From Paenibacillus protaetiae (GTDB lineage Bacteria > Bacillota > Bacilli > Paenibacillales > Paenibacillaceae), in the NCBI RefSeq assembly GCF_004135365.1, contig NZ_CP035492.1, positions 62,001 to 126,000 of the forward strand: a stretch of DNA of 64,000 nucleotides, given 5' to 3'. Below are positions 16,211-25,257 of the stretch, one piece after another (within the stretch, counting starts at the first letter, position 1; the number at the start of each line of letters is the position of its first letter). The position numbers were made by a program, and so were the translations under genes. A model generated the notes under the pieces. The model ran no database searches, was not told where the DNA came from, and worked only from the letters and a program-made list of their open reading frames with translations.

Positions 16211-16507
16211 AAAACCAAACCCTCCTTTTAGATGTCAAATCGCGCTGCAACTGCGCTTAAGTCCATCATAAAGAGAACAAGCCGTACGGACTATTGAATA
16301 TCTTCCATGAATTCTTTGTTATTATCTTTTTTGTAAAAACGGCCGATGGATACACTGTACGCAAACGGGAGAAGCGTTTCCTTATCGAAAGAGCAGCAAT
16401 CGCTTTTTTGATTGGCGCTAGGGCGGAAAGGGAATTCAATGCATCAAGCTATTAACATGTTAAATGTTACATATAATGGAATATATTTAACTTGAAACAG
16501 GGAAGGG
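16211..16507. other. Divergent intergenic region with promoter-like elements
   Basis: About 300 bases between the minus-strand sugar-binding gene and the plus-strand zinc-ribbon gene. A good -10-like TATAAT lies at 16472-16477 on the plus strand, about 30 bases before the zinc-ribbon start, but I see no convincing -35 at 16-18 bases. No reading frame with a ribosome binding site was found. A promoter for the binding-protein gene must lie here but could not be assigned. Confidence 0.4.
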
Positions 16508-16807
16508 TTGAAGAACGTGGTTATTGCCGTTATTTTATGGTTATTTTTTGCTGCTATTTTCTTTTTCATCTTATACGGCGTCATCATGTGGGCGATGAAT
16601 GACAGTAAGCTCGCGCAGGATGTCCGTCAGATCCGGCTTATTCTCGAAAAGCGGGCGGAGCTGGACGGCATTGACGTTATAACGGACGAACTGTCAGACC
16701 GGCCTTATGAAGTTCTGGCATGCCCGGAATGCGGCTATGGCTGCTCCGTAGACGATATTTATTGCTCAAGCTGCAAGACGAAGCTGCAGAACGAACCACA
16801 GCTCTAA
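16508..16807 (+). CDS. Small membrane protein with C-terminal zinc ribbon
   Basis: A 99-residue protein of unknown function. One hydrophobic segment spans about residues 4-30 (VVIAVILWLFFAAIFFF and on). A charged, probably helical stretch follows, and the C-terminal zinc ribbon has four cysteines in two pairs: CPEC near residue 72 and CSSC near 86, with an extra Cys between. The ribbon is expected in the cytoplasm. The TTG start follows AGGGAAGGG directly; a GTG at 16517 is better spaced from that site (9 bases) and would remove only three residues, so the exact start is uncertain. It lies alone between the sugar importer and the xylanase. No function should be assigned. Confidence 0.75.
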   Translation: MKNVVIAVILWLFFAAIFFFILYGVIMWAMNDSKLAQDVRQIRLILEKRAELDGIDVITDELSDRPYEVLACPECGYGCSVDDIYCSSCKTKLQNEPQL

Positions 16808-16924
16808 ACCAAAAGCGCAGGAATCGTAGCATATAGCGCATTTGTTGAGAGGCATGTAAGCGGACGGTTCCTTATAATGGAACGAAAAATGCTGTTTCTT
16901 CTAAGCATAAGGAGGGTTACGTTC

Positions 16925-17947
16925 ATGACTTACGATAACAGCCGCCCGCAAGCGCCGGTTCCATCGCTTAAGGAACTTTACCTGCCGTATTTCGACATTG
17001 GCGCCGCCGTTAATTTGCGTACGATGGAGTCGCAAAAGGAGCTTTTGGCTGCGCATTACAACAGCTTGACAGCGGAAAATGATATGAAGTTTGAGCGGAT
17101 TCATCCGCAAGAAGGCGTATATGCATGGGAAGCGGCCGACCGGATTGCCGATTTTGCGGCGTCAAACGGCATGAAGCTGCGCGGCCATACGCTTGTATGG
17201 CATAATCAGACGCCGGACTGGGTATTTGAAGGAGAAGGCGGCGCGCCAGCCAGCCGGGATACGCTGCTTGCGCGCATGAAGGAGCATATTACAGCGGTTG
17301 TGTCGCGCTACAAAGGCCGGGTGTACGGCTGGGATGTCGTCAACGAAGCGGTGGAGGATCAATCAGGCGACCGGCTCCGCCAGTCCAAATGGCTGGAGCT
17401 GGCCGGGGAAGATTTTATCGCAAACGCATTCCGGTTTGCGCATGAAGCGGACCCGGAAGCGGTATTGTTTTATAACGATTATAATGAATGCAATCCGGAG
17501 AAACGGGATCATATCATCCGGCTTGTCCAATCACTCCAAAACCAAGGGGTGCCGATTCACGGCATCGGACTGCAGGGGCATTGGAACTTGCATGGCCCAA
17601 CTATCGGTATGATCCGCGAAGCGTTTGAGCGGTACGCCGAGCTTGGGCTGCAGCTGCAAATTACGGAGCTGGACATTTCGGTATTTGACCAAGCTGACCG
17701 CCGCACCGGCCTTACCGCGCCGTCCGCCGAGATGATCGAGCGGCAGGCCGAACGTTATGAGCAGATTTTCGGTTTGTTCCGCGAATTTAAAGAAGTATTG
17801 ACGGCGGTTACTTTCTGGGGAGCTGCTGACGACTATACGTGGCTGAACGATTTTCCGGTCCGCGGACGCCGCAATTGGCCGTTTGTATTCGACGCGAACC
17901 ATCAGCCGAAACCGGCGTTCTGGAAAATTGCAAACGGGTTGGAATAG
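16925..17947 (+). CDS. Cytoplasmic GH10 endo-1,4-beta-xylanase
   Basis: A 340-residue single-domain GH10 enzyme without signal peptide, so it probably cleaves imported xylo-oligosaccharides inside the cell. The retaining catalytic pair is visible: acid/base Glu141 in WDVVNEAVED and nucleophile Glu248 in ITELDIS. Further family signatures are LRGHTLVWHNQTPDW and the late TFWGAADDYTWL. The ATG at 16925 is chosen because AAGGAGG at 16909-16915 is 9 bases upstream; the frame is open to an earlier ATG at 16877, but that overlaps a TATAAT at 16873-16878 that could be the -10 box. It is divergent from a sugar ABC importer, which may supply its substrate. Confidence 0.95.
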   Translation: MTYDNSRPQAPVPSLKELYLPYFDIGAAVNLRTMESQKELLAAHYNSLTAENDMKFERIHPQEGVYAWEAADRIADFAASNGMKLRGHTLVWHNQTPDWVFEGEGGAPASRDTLLARMKEHITAVVSRYKGRVYGWDVVNEAVEDQSGDRLRQSKWLELAGEDFIANAFRFAHEADPEAVLFYNDYNECNPEKRDHIIRLVQSLQNQGVPIHGIGLQGHWNLHGPTIGMIREAFERYAELGLQLQITELDISVFDQADRRTGLTAPSAEMIERQAERYEQIFGLFREFKEVLTAVTFWGAADDYTWLNDFPVRGRRNWPFVFDANHQPKPAFWKIANGLE

Positions 17948-18089
17948 GCTGGCGCAAGGCGTCTGCACAATTTTTACTGGCTGGAATTGTAGACATAACG
18001 GCACTTCTGTCCGTATACTAGACAACAATAGAGACAAGCCGCAGGATAGGGCGGTTACACATCAGAGATAGAAGAGGAGCCATAACGAA

Positions 18090-18869
18090 ATGAGTTATAA
18101 AATTGTTTTTTTCGATATCGACGGAACGCTTGTGAACGAGGACAAGCAAATTCCTGCCGACGCGCTGCAGGCGATTGCTGAACTGAAAGCAAGCGGCGTG
18201 GAGCCGGTGATCGCAACCGGACGCGCGCCTTATTTTATTAAACCGCTCGCCGAGCAGGCAGGCATTGATTCCTTCGTAACGTTAAACGGCGGTTACGTCG
18301 TATACAAAGGGCAGCCGCTGTATTCCCGCACCATTCCCAAAACAAGCCTTGAAGCGCTTGTCAAGCTGGCTGGCGAGCATCAGCACGGGCTTGTTTTTGA
18401 AGGCGAGCACGAATTTTTTGCCGATACGGAAGACCATCCGTTTATTACGGATTCGGTTATGTCGCTGAAGGTGGACATGCCGGGCTACAATCCGGAATAT
18501 TGGAAAACCAATGACATCTTCCAAGTATTCCTGCACTGCGAAAGCCAGGATGAACACTTGTACGAAACGCTTCTTAACGAGCTGAAGCTCATCCGCTGGC
18601 ACCCGCAGGCGATGGACGTGCTTCCGGCCGGCGGCTCCAAAGCGCAGGGCATTGAAGCGCTGCTCGATAAGCTGGGGCTGACGAAAGAAGAAGCGGTAGC
18701 ATTTGGCGACGGGCTGAACGACAAGGAAATGCTCGAGGTTGTTGGCCTGGGCATCGCAATGGGCAATTCCCACCCGGACCTGCTCCCGTATGCCGATTAC
18801 GTCACGACCGACGTGAATGAAGGCGGCGTACGCAACGGCTTGATCCATGCAGGTCTGCTGAAAGGGTAA
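18090..18869 (+). CDS. Cof-type HAD-IIB hydrolase (sugar-phosphate phosphatase-like)
   Basis: A 259-residue cytosolic phosphatase of the Cof/YkrA subgroup. Motif I is FFDIDGTLV with nucleophile Asp9 and general acid/base Asp11. Motif II is in VIATGRAP, the conserved Lys in GGSKAQGIEALL, and motif IV in AFGDGLNDKEML. The class IIB cap lies between motifs II and III. Members dephosphorylate sugar phosphates or flavin-related compounds, and substrate cannot be read from sequence. The ATG follows AGAGGAG. It is monocistronic, with a palindrome downstream shared with the convergent small gene. Confidence 0.92.
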   Translation: MSYKIVFFDIDGTLVNEDKQIPADALQAIAELKASGVEPVIATGRAPYFIKPLAEQAGIDSFVTLNGGYVVYKGQPLYSRTIPKTSLEALVKLAGEHQHGLVFEGEHEFFADTEDHPFITDSVMSLKVDMPGYNPEYWKTNDIFQVFLHCESQDEHLYETLLNELKLIRWHPQAMDVLPAGGSKAQGIEALLDKLGLTKEEAVAFGDGLNDKEMLEVVGLGIAMGNSHPDLLPYADYVTTDVNEGGVRNGLIHAGLLKG

Positions 18870-18876
18870 CGCATTC

Positions 18877-18927
18877 AATGAAAGGGGCGCCCCGAAAGCG
18901 ATTAAGCCGGCGGAGACGCCCCTCATT
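18877..18927. terminator. Palindrome between convergent genes, probable terminator
   Basis: AATGAAAGGGGCG pairs with CGCCCCTCATT with a long loop between. It sits between the HAD gene and a convergent small gene. The T run is short, so efficiency is uncertain. Confidence 0.5.
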
Positions 18928-18929
18928 GT

Positions 18930-19229
18930 TTATTCCACGCCGTCCGTGAAGTTTTTAGTATATTGCTTAACCCCTTTATGCTCCAAATCCTCCAGCGTTT
19001 TCTCTAAAATCGTGACAATACGTTCTTTCACCTGATTCAAGGTCTCGTAAAACAGCTGCTCTTCGCCTCCGATAATTTTGACGCCGCTGATCGCCTGCAT
19101 CGACGTAAACAACCGGTGCTGCTCGGCTAAGTTGTCAATCACCTCCAGCGTATGTTTGGTCTGCAGAAATAAATCTTTATGGTGCTGTTTGGACAGCCGC
19201 GACTCGAGCTTCTCTAATCTCTCACTCAT
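18930..19229 (-). CDS. Uncharacterised 99-residue helical protein
   Basis: A small soluble protein rich in charged residues, predicted largely helical: a heptad-like N-terminus (SERLEKLESRLSKQ) and a C-terminal region VKERIVTILEKTLEDLEHKGV. The frame is open further upstream on the minus strand, but the ATG at 19229 is chosen because AAAGGAG lies about 9 bases before it. It is convergent with the HAD gene and downstream of the minus-strand sensor operon by over 100 bases. I do not recognise the family and assign no function. Confidence 0.75.
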   Translation of the reverse strand: MSERLEKLESRLSKQHHKDLFLQTKHTLEVIDNLAEQHRLFTSMQAISGVKIIGGEEQLFYETLNQVKERIVTILEKTLEDLEHKGVKQYTKNFTDGVE

Positions 19230-19406
19230 CGATCCCACTCCTTTCGTTCGACAGAACCACCTGATACTGTATATGTACGAAAGAAGAGGTAGTTGTATTA
19301 CGAAACAAAGCTGGAATCCGCGTCTGTCCCGAGGCGCTGTTCCGTCCTTTTTACCGGCTTTTGTCCAATGCAAATTGCTGCAGCTGATCCAGCGCATTTT
19401 GAGGGC

Positions 19407-20621
19407 TTAAGCCGTCATACAAGACGGCGTCCCAAGCTTGCGCGCCCGGTCGAGCACGGCCTGCCATTCCGGCTGCTGCACGGGATAAAAGCTTGCTTTC
19501 ATTAAAGCGTCCAAATTGGAAGCCATCACCTCGTCAGCTGCGGACATCTGATCGCCAACGGTACGTGTCACCGGCAAAAATCCTTCGCGCAGTACCATTT
19601 CTTCATAGTTGGCATCGTTGTACAGAAAGTCCAAAAATTTGCCGAGCGCTTCTTTATCCGTGTGGTTTGTTTTAAATGACACTAGCACATCATGTACGCC
19701 AAACGAAATCGGCGGCTGCCCGTCTTTGACCGGAATCGGCCCCATCCCCCATTTCAGCCCGGGAAACTCGCGCGGCACAACGGATGTAAAATAATTGCCG
19801 GAAATCATCATGCCAAGCTTGCCGTCGCCAAGCACCCGCTGTTTTTCATCCCGTGTAGTTACCGTCGGTTCGGGATCGGTTAACCCTTCATCAAACAGCT
19901 TTTTAAAAAAAGCCAGCCCCTCGACATTTTCAGGGGAGTTGATCGTCCACTTCCCGTTGTTCATCCAGCCCCCGCCGGAGCCTAGAAATACATATGACAA
20001 ATAAGCTTGGGTTTCGTTGTCGGTCAAATCCAGGCCAAATCCGTAAGCTTTTCCCTTCGCTGTAATCGCGGCAGCGTCCGCCTCCAGCTCTGACCAGGTG
20101 GCGGGAGATTTCGTTATGCCGGCATCCGCAAACAAATCTTTGTTGTAATAAAGCTTGCGTGTCGTCGCTACATACGGAATAGCATATTGAATGCCGTTGT
20201 ACCGGTCAATTTCCGCCATATTCGGATAAAACTTCGCTTTCAGCTCGGGAGACAGGATGGCGTCCATGTCGTTCAGCAGGCCGTCTTTGGCAAAATGCGC
20301 GTACACATTCGTGTTCAGCAGGTCAGGGGGGTCGCCGCTGCTGATCATCATCGTATAGATGCCGTCGAGAATATCCCAGTTGACGACCTGCAGCTCTACG
20401 TCGATATCCGGATTCAGGAACATAAATTGGCTGACCAGCTTTTCTAACACCGGCTTTGTTTCCGTGCTGTATTCGGAGGCGACAAAGCGGATCAATGATT
20501 TTTTGCCGGAAGGGGAAGCGGGCTGACTGCTCTGTTCTTCGCCGGTTGAGCATGCGCCAAGCAGACAGCTGAATACAGCGGCCGCCAAGCAGGCTGCAAA
20601 GGCTGTTCGTACGATTCTCAA
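19407..20621 (-). CDS. Extracellular sugar-binding lipoprotein, C-terminus frameshifted
   Basis: Family 1 solute-binding protein, 404 residues as read. The signal peptide ends in lipobox LGAC near residue 24, and the mature part has FLNPDIDVELQVVNWD and GDPPDLLNTNVYAHF. The TTG start follows GAGGTGA. The last residues (GTPSCMTA) are out of register. Restoring one G in the GGG run (CCC at 19431-19433 on the plus strand) gives a continuation DAVLYDGLSPQNALDQ... that ends KSR with a stop at 19351, the normal helical end of this family. The true product is probably 422 residues. No permease genes are adjacent. It is the last gene of the YesN/YesM-type operon and may feed ligand to the sensor or to a transporter encoded elsewhere. 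Confidence 0.85.
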   Translation of the reverse strand: MRIVRTAFAACLAAAVFSCLLGACSTGEEQSSQPASPSGKKSLIRFVASEYSTETKPVLEKLVSQFMFLNPDIDVELQVVNWDILDGIYTMMISSGDPPDLLNTNVYAHFAKDGLLNDMDAILSPELKAKFYPNMAEIDRYNGIQYAIPYVATTRKLYYNKDLFADAGITKSPATWSELEADAAAITAKGKAYGFGLDLTDNETQAYLSYVFLGSGGGWMNNGKWTINSPENVEGLAFFKKLFDEGLTDPEPTVTTRDEKQRVLGDGKLGMMISGNYFTSVVPREFPGLKWGMGPIPVKDGQPPISFGVHDVLVSFKTNHTDKEALGKFLDFLYNDANYEEMVLREGFLPVTRTVGDQMSAADEVMASNLDALMKASFYPVQQPEWQAVLDRARKLGTPSCMTA

Positions 20622-20676
20622 GGACTCACCTCATTCGTGTTGGAACGTAATCGGAAATATGCGGATTCAGGATTCA

Positions 20677-21657
20677 TCAGTTGCCGGTAAGCGGGAAGAG
20701 CAGCTTCTGGTTTTCGGGGTTATACATATTGTCTCTCGTTACAACCTGAGGATCGATCAGCGTTATGCCGGCCCGTTCGCCGTCGATCATTTTTACCGCT
20801 GTTTTAACAGCCAGATAACCCATATTAAACGGTTTCTCCACAATAAGGGCATCCATCGTTCCTTCTTCCATCAGCTGTATTTGATAGATGGAGCTGTCGA
20901 ATCCGATAAGCCGGGTGCTTTCCGTCTTGCCCAGCTCCTTCAACGCCTTGGCCGCTCCAAGCGCGGTTGTTTCGTTTAGCGTAATAACGGTATTGACGTT
21001 TGTATTTTTGCCCATCAGAATTTTGACCGCTTCATACGCGCCGTCTTCCGTACCGCCGGCGTAATAGGTGTCGTAATAGCTGTCCGGATAATCGGCAATA
21101 GCGGACAAAATGCCTTTTTCCCGGGCTGCCGAGACGGGAGAAGCCGGCGTATCGCTAATGATGCTGACGACCGGCCGGCCGCCGTTTTCATTTGCCGCTT
21201 CGGCTCCTGCCTTCATGCCGGCTTCCACATGGTTGTTGGATACGAGAACTGGCTGATAGTGATCCAGCTCGACGGGTGAATCCATCGCCACGAGCTTGAT
21301 GCCGGCTTGATGCGCTTTATCCAAGGCCGGAAGCAGTTTCCGGTCGTTGGAGGGGGCGATGACAATCGCCTGCGGTTTTTGCTTAACCGCTTCCTCCAGC
21401 AGCTGGATTTGGGAGCCGGTATTTTGTTCCTGCAGCGGGCCGACGATACTGACGTTGGCGCCGGTTTCCTTGGCTGCCGCTTCCGCGCCGGCGCGTACGG
21501 TCTGCCAGAAGCTGGAGTTCATATCGTTTGATTTTAAAATGACGGTAATGGTCCTTACCCGTTCCGATGCTTGAAACAGCTTGAACGAAAATGCCGCATA
21601 AATCGAAACCGCAACAAGCAGCAAAGCGGCGGCTATAAGAAGGCGTTGCATGCGCAT
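20677..21657 (-). CDS. Membrane-anchored periplasmic-binding-protein-like sugar sensor subunit
   Basis: A 326-residue type 1 periplasmic-binding fold protein (RbsB/XylF class): TITVILKSNDMNSSFWQTVRAGAEAAAKE, then QKPQAIVIAPSN and KLVAMDSPVELD. The N-terminus has a hydrophobic segment (LLIAAALLLVAVSIYAAF) with no lipobox Cys and no clear cleavage site, so it is probably a signal anchor that keeps the domain on the outer face of the membrane. The ATG at 21657 follows AAAGGAG, 11 bases upstream, which overlaps the end of the kinase gene. The operon has no matching permease or ATPase. It resembles XylFII of the XylFII-LytS-YesN sensors, where such a protein presents sugar to the kinase. Ligand unknown. 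Confidence 0.85.
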   Translation of the reverse strand: MRMQRLLIAAALLLVAVSIYAAFSFKLFQASERVRTITVILKSNDMNSSFWQTVRAGAEAAAKETGANVSIVGPLQEQNTGSQIQLLEEAVKQKPQAIVIAPSNDRKLLPALDKAHQAGIKLVAMDSPVELDHYQPVLVSNNHVEAGMKAGAEAANENGGRPVVSIISDTPASPVSAAREKGILSAIADYPDSYYDTYYAGGTEDGAYEAVKILMGKNTNVNTVITLNETTALGAAKALKELGKTESTRLIGFDSSIYQIQLMEEGTMDALIVEKPFNMGYLAVKTAVKMIDGERAGITLIDPQVVTRDNMYNPENQKLLFPLTGN

Positions 21658-21676
21658 TAATGAAGCAGCTCCTTTG

Positions 21677-23473
21677 CTACTCAAGTTTCGGGATCGTAAT
21701 CGTAATGATAGTGCCGCGCTCGAGTTCGCTCCGAATTTGAACGCCGTAGGCATCACCGAAATACAGCTTGATCCGTTCATTTACATTGGCGATGCCGATG
21801 CCGCCGCGTTTGGCGGAAGGATGCTCGGAAGGATGCGGCGGGTTCCAGATCTGTTTCAATTGGGTTTCGGTCATGCCAAAGCCGTTGTCTTCGACTTCGA
21901 ACCGGATAGCGCCGTCCTTTTCCTCGCCGCGGATAATAATAAGGCCGGATTCGCCAATGTTTCGGATTCCGTGGTAAATCGCGTTTTCAACAAAAGGCTG
22001 CAGCAATATTTTTAACGTTTTGTAGGCGGAGATGTGCTCCGCAATTTCAATCCGGTAATCGAGCTGCTCTTCATAGCGCATTTTCTGGATGAGCAAATAA
22101 TTGGTAATATGCTCGATCTCCACCTGAATCGGAACAAGCTCCTGATCTTTCGCGATGCTTGCCCGGAACAGCTTGGCCAAGGCTGAGGTCATGAGCACGA
22201 CTTCTTCATGCTGCTTCTGCTCCGCCATCCAGACGATGGAATCCAGCGTATTGTACAAAAAATGCGGATTGATTTGCGATTGCAGCAGCTGCAGCTCGCT
22301 TTTCCGCTTATGCTCCTGCGTTACGATTATTTCCTGCATCAAGTTGCGGATTTGGCCAACCATCAAATTAAATGTGCGGCCAAGCTGGCCGATTTCGTTC
22401 ATAGCGCCGATCTCGGTCTGAATATTGAAGTTTCCCTTCTCAACGAGCTTCATATCGCGGCGCAAGTTTTTGATGGGACGCGAGAGCTGGTGAGACAGCA
22501 AAATCGACAGGAGCAATGTCAGCGTAATGCCGAAGAGAGCGTACCAAATAATCGACTTGCGGATCGCTTCCTTGTTGACGATCAGCTCGTCCGTATACGC
22601 GACGCCAACGATTTTCCAGCCGAAATTCGTATCCTGCACGGAGTAGATCCGTTTGCCTTCATTGTCGCTGGTCATAAACGAGCTTCCGCTTTTGGCGGCC
22701 AGCACCTTCGCGATCTGCTCGTTGCGGAGATTGCTGTATATGAGCTGCTGCTGCGGGTGGTACACGATATTGCCCTGCTTGTCCACGATAAAGACGTAGC
22801 CTTTATCGCCGAGGTGGATGTTGCTGCAAATATCGTTTATGACGTTCAGCTTCAGATCAACAAGCAAAATGCCTTCGCCCTGAATGCCATCCGTGCTTTT
22901 CAGCTCGCGGCTGAGCGAGACGACCCAGCGGTATTCGTTCTGGAAAATATTTTGGACATGCGGCGATGTAATAACAGAGCGTCCGCCCTGGCTCATTGCG
23001 TTAATATACCAGTCCTGCTTGTACAGCTTCGTATACGGATTCAAGCTGGTAATCCTCCGGTCAGATACAAACCGGCCGTTATAATAGCTGAATACCATAA
23101 TATCCGCGATGTCCTTGCGGGACTGGATGATAGTCTGGAACAAATCTGAAATTTTTTTCTCGTAGGAGCGCCGTTCCTCATCGCCGATAAACGTATTGGA
23201 GGATATGTAATATTTTACGTCCTTGTTGCCCATGGCAAGCTGCGAAATGTTTTCCATGTTATCAATATAGGACTGGATGTTGTAATTGACCTGATTGATT
23301 ACTTCGCCGACGTATTTTTGCGAATTCCGCTCTACGGAGTCTACCGTGAGCCGGTAGCTCACAAGCGTGGTAACGGCAATGATGATAAGAATAAGGCAGG
23401 AAAAAGCAAATGAGATGCTGGACTGGATGCTTTTGAGCGGAAACAGCGGTTCAAACCGGCGGCCGGGCATCAT
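21677..23473 (-). CDS. YesM-type sensor histidine kinase
   Basis: A 598-residue membrane kinase. First membrane helix near residues 18-40, extracellular Cache-type sensor to about 300, second helix near 305-328 (WYALFGITLTLLLSILL), HAMP to about 380. The LytS/YesM-type kinase box QSQINPHFLYNTLDSI has the phospho-acceptor His near residue 403. The ATPase domain shows VEDNGFGMTE (N box region) and RGGIGIANVNERI (G box). The ATG overlaps the response-regulator stop (ATGA), so they are translationally coupled. It is expected to phosphorylate the adjacent YesN-type regulator in response to a sugar presented by the downstream binding protein. Confidence 0.94.
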   Translation of the reverse strand: MMPGRRFEPLFPLKSIQSSISFAFSCLILIIIAVTTLVSYRLTVDSVERNSQKYVGEVINQVNYNIQSYIDNMENISQLAMGNKDVKYYISSNTFIGDEERRSYEKKISDLFQTIIQSRKDIADIMVFSYYNGRFVSDRRITSLNPYTKLYKQDWYINAMSQGGRSVITSPHVQNIFQNEYRWVVSLSRELKSTDGIQGEGILLVDLKLNVINDICSNIHLGDKGYVFIVDKQGNIVYHPQQQLIYSNLRNEQIAKVLAAKSGSSFMTSDNEGKRIYSVQDTNFGWKIVGVAYTDELIVNKEAIRKSIIWYALFGITLTLLLSILLSHQLSRPIKNLRRDMKLVEKGNFNIQTEIGAMNEIGQLGRTFNLMVGQIRNLMQEIIVTQEHKRKSELQLLQSQINPHFLYNTLDSIVWMAEQKQHEEVVLMTSALAKLFRASIAKDQELVPIQVEIEHITNYLLIQKMRYEEQLDYRIEIAEHISAYKTLKILLQPFVENAIYHGIRNIGESGLIIIRGEEKDGAIRFEVEDNGFGMTETQLKQIWNPPHPSEHPSAKRGGIGIANVNERIKLYFGDAYGVQIRSELERGTIITITIPKLE

Positions 23474-25095
23474 GGCTTTAACTCCTGCGCGCAGCTGTCC
23501 CGGAACTCGCGCGGCGTTACGCCGGCATGTTTTTTGAACAAAATGCTGAAGTAATTCGGATCGGCATAGCCTACCTTTCCGGCGATTTCATACAGTTTAA
23601 GCGAGCTGTGCTGCAGCAGCTCTTTAGCTTTTACAATCCGCGTGCGGGTTAAATATTCAATAAACGTTACGCCGGTTTGTTTTTTGAAGACCAGGCTGAA
23701 ATAGCTGGTGCTCATATGCACGTAACGGCAAATGTCCTGCAGCGACAGCTTTTCAAGGGTATAATGCTCTTCAATATATTGCACGGCGCGGGCAATTTGC
23801 ATCGTGATGTAATGGTTCCGGTTGTCGGCGATCAGCTGAATGACGGAGCCGGCGGTTTCTTTCATCCAGCTTTCAATCTCGTCCAGCGTATGGAGCTGGT
23901 ACACCTTCATCATAAGACCCGCCTGGTCCAATGAAATCTCCTTATCAGCGGTTCCAAGCTCCTGTATGGCTCCCAGCAGCGCCAGAACGACTTTTTGCGT
24001 ATAGAGGAAACAAGCCTCGATCGGCAGCATGGCCGATTTGAGACCGGCGACAAGCTGCTCGATCAGCGCATGAACGTCCTGGAGCGACCCGGCTTTGACA
24101 GCGGCGGCAAGCTTGCGGTCGTCGTCCCAGTCGATCGGCAGGGTGGTTCTTTTTTTGCCTTCGATATCGCGGATGCTGATAATGCGGTTTTTGCCGAACA
24201 TAAACCGGTAATCCAGCGCGGCAAGCGCGCTTTTGTAAGAGGAGGGCAAATATTCGGAGGACAGGCATACTTGCCCGATGCCGGCCGTAACCGTAAATTT
24301 CAAATACCGTTCAATCCGGTGGCGGATATCTTCGGCGATGCGGAACGCTTCCTCGTAAAGGGCGTGTTCTTCACATGGTCCGGACAAAATTAGCACCATT
24401 TTTTCCTCGCGGGAGCGGAACAGCAAGGCAGCTGTATGTTTGACGCTTTCTTCGGCCAGATCAATCGCGGCTAACCGGAGCATTTCTTCATCCAGCTCGC
24501 TGCGGGCCCATTCATCGTGGTTAAAATCGTCAATGTCTATGGCGGTTATTAAATAAGGCGGGGAAAGCTCGGGCAGTTCAAAATAAGCGAGCCGCTCTTT
24601 CAGCTCTTCGCGGCTGAGCCCGGCGGCGGCAAGCCGTTCCAGAAACCGTTCCTTGAGAAGCGGGAAGCTTTGGCGGAGCAGCGACTGCAGCCTGCTGATG
24701 TCTTCGTGGCGGGCGGCTTCTTCATCCATTTCGGAACGGATTTTGAGGAGCAAATCTTTCATTTCGCTGGCAGTGACAGGCTTTAATATAAAATCGGATA
24801 CTTTCAGCCGGATCGCCTGCTGCGCGTATTCGAATTCATCGTAGCCGGTCAGAATGACCATTTTCATATAGGGGTAATGGGCGGCGACGGAAGCGGCAAG
24901 CTCAAGGCCATCCATAATCGGCATGCTGATATCGGAAAGAATGAGATCCGGCTTCAGCTCGGCAACCGCTTCCCAAGCTTCGCGCCCGTTCGTATAATCG
25001 CCTAACAGCTCAAAGCCGCAGGCGTTCCAGTCAATCGCAGCCCGAAGGCCTCTTCTTACAACGGCTTCGTCGTCGACAATGATCGCTTTATACAT
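23470..25095 (-). CDS. YesN-type response regulator with AraC output domain
   Basis: A 541-residue transcription factor. The N-terminal receiver has acidic residues Asp9 and Asp10, phospho-acceptor Asp55 in LILSDISMPIMDGLE, and Lys in FILKPV. The middle part is a YesN-like linker. The C-terminal 100 residues carry two AraC helix-turn-helix units, LSLQDICRYVHMSTSYFSLVFKK and IAGKVGYADPNYFSILFKK (the second shown as its core). The ATG at 25095 is chosen because CGGAGG lies 11 bases upstream; the frame extends earlier without a ribosome binding site. First gene of the four-gene minus-strand operon. Targets are unknown but are likely sugar transport or hydrolase genes. Confidence 0.93.
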   Translation of the reverse strand: MYKAIIVDDEAVVRRGLRAAIDWNACGFELLGDYTNGREAWEAVAELKPDLILSDISMPIMDGLELAASVAAHYPYMKMVILTGYDEFEYAQQAIRLKVSDFILKPVTASEMKDLLLKIRSEMDEEAARHEDISRLQSLLRQSFPLLKERFLERLAAAGLSREELKERLAYFELPELSPPYLITAIDIDDFNHDEWARSELDEEMLRLAAIDLAEESVKHTAALLFRSREEKMVLILSGPCEEHALYEEAFRIAEDIRHRIERYLKFTVTAGIGQVCLSSEYLPSSYKSALAALDYRFMFGKNRIISIRDIEGKKRTTLPIDWDDDRKLAAAVKAGSLQDVHALIEQLVAGLKSAMLPIEACFLYTQKVVLALLGAIQELGTADKEISLDQAGLMMKVYQLHTLDEIESWMKETAGSVIQLIADNRNHYITMQIARAVQYIEEHYTLEKLSLQDICRYVHMSTSYFSLVFKKQTGVTFIEYLTRTRIVKAKELLQHSSLKLYEIAGKVGYADPNYFSILFKKHAGVTPREFRDSCAQELKP

Positions 25096-25257
25096 ACGCC
25101 AGTCATCCTCCGTTTGATAGAACGGTAATAGGAACAAAGCTGCGGGCAAGACTAAGAAAAAGAATATATCGATTATACTACAGCCCGTCTGCAACCTTCC
25201 ATAATCTTCTGCCGTCTATGCAGGTGCAAGCTAATTTAAACAACGAGGTGACTCATC

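Noticed and set aside
16361-16384. cre-like GGAAACGCTTCT upstream of the minus-strand sugar-binding gene
   Set aside because: Three constrained positions of the consensus are wrong and the dyad is poor; it is too weak to report as a site.
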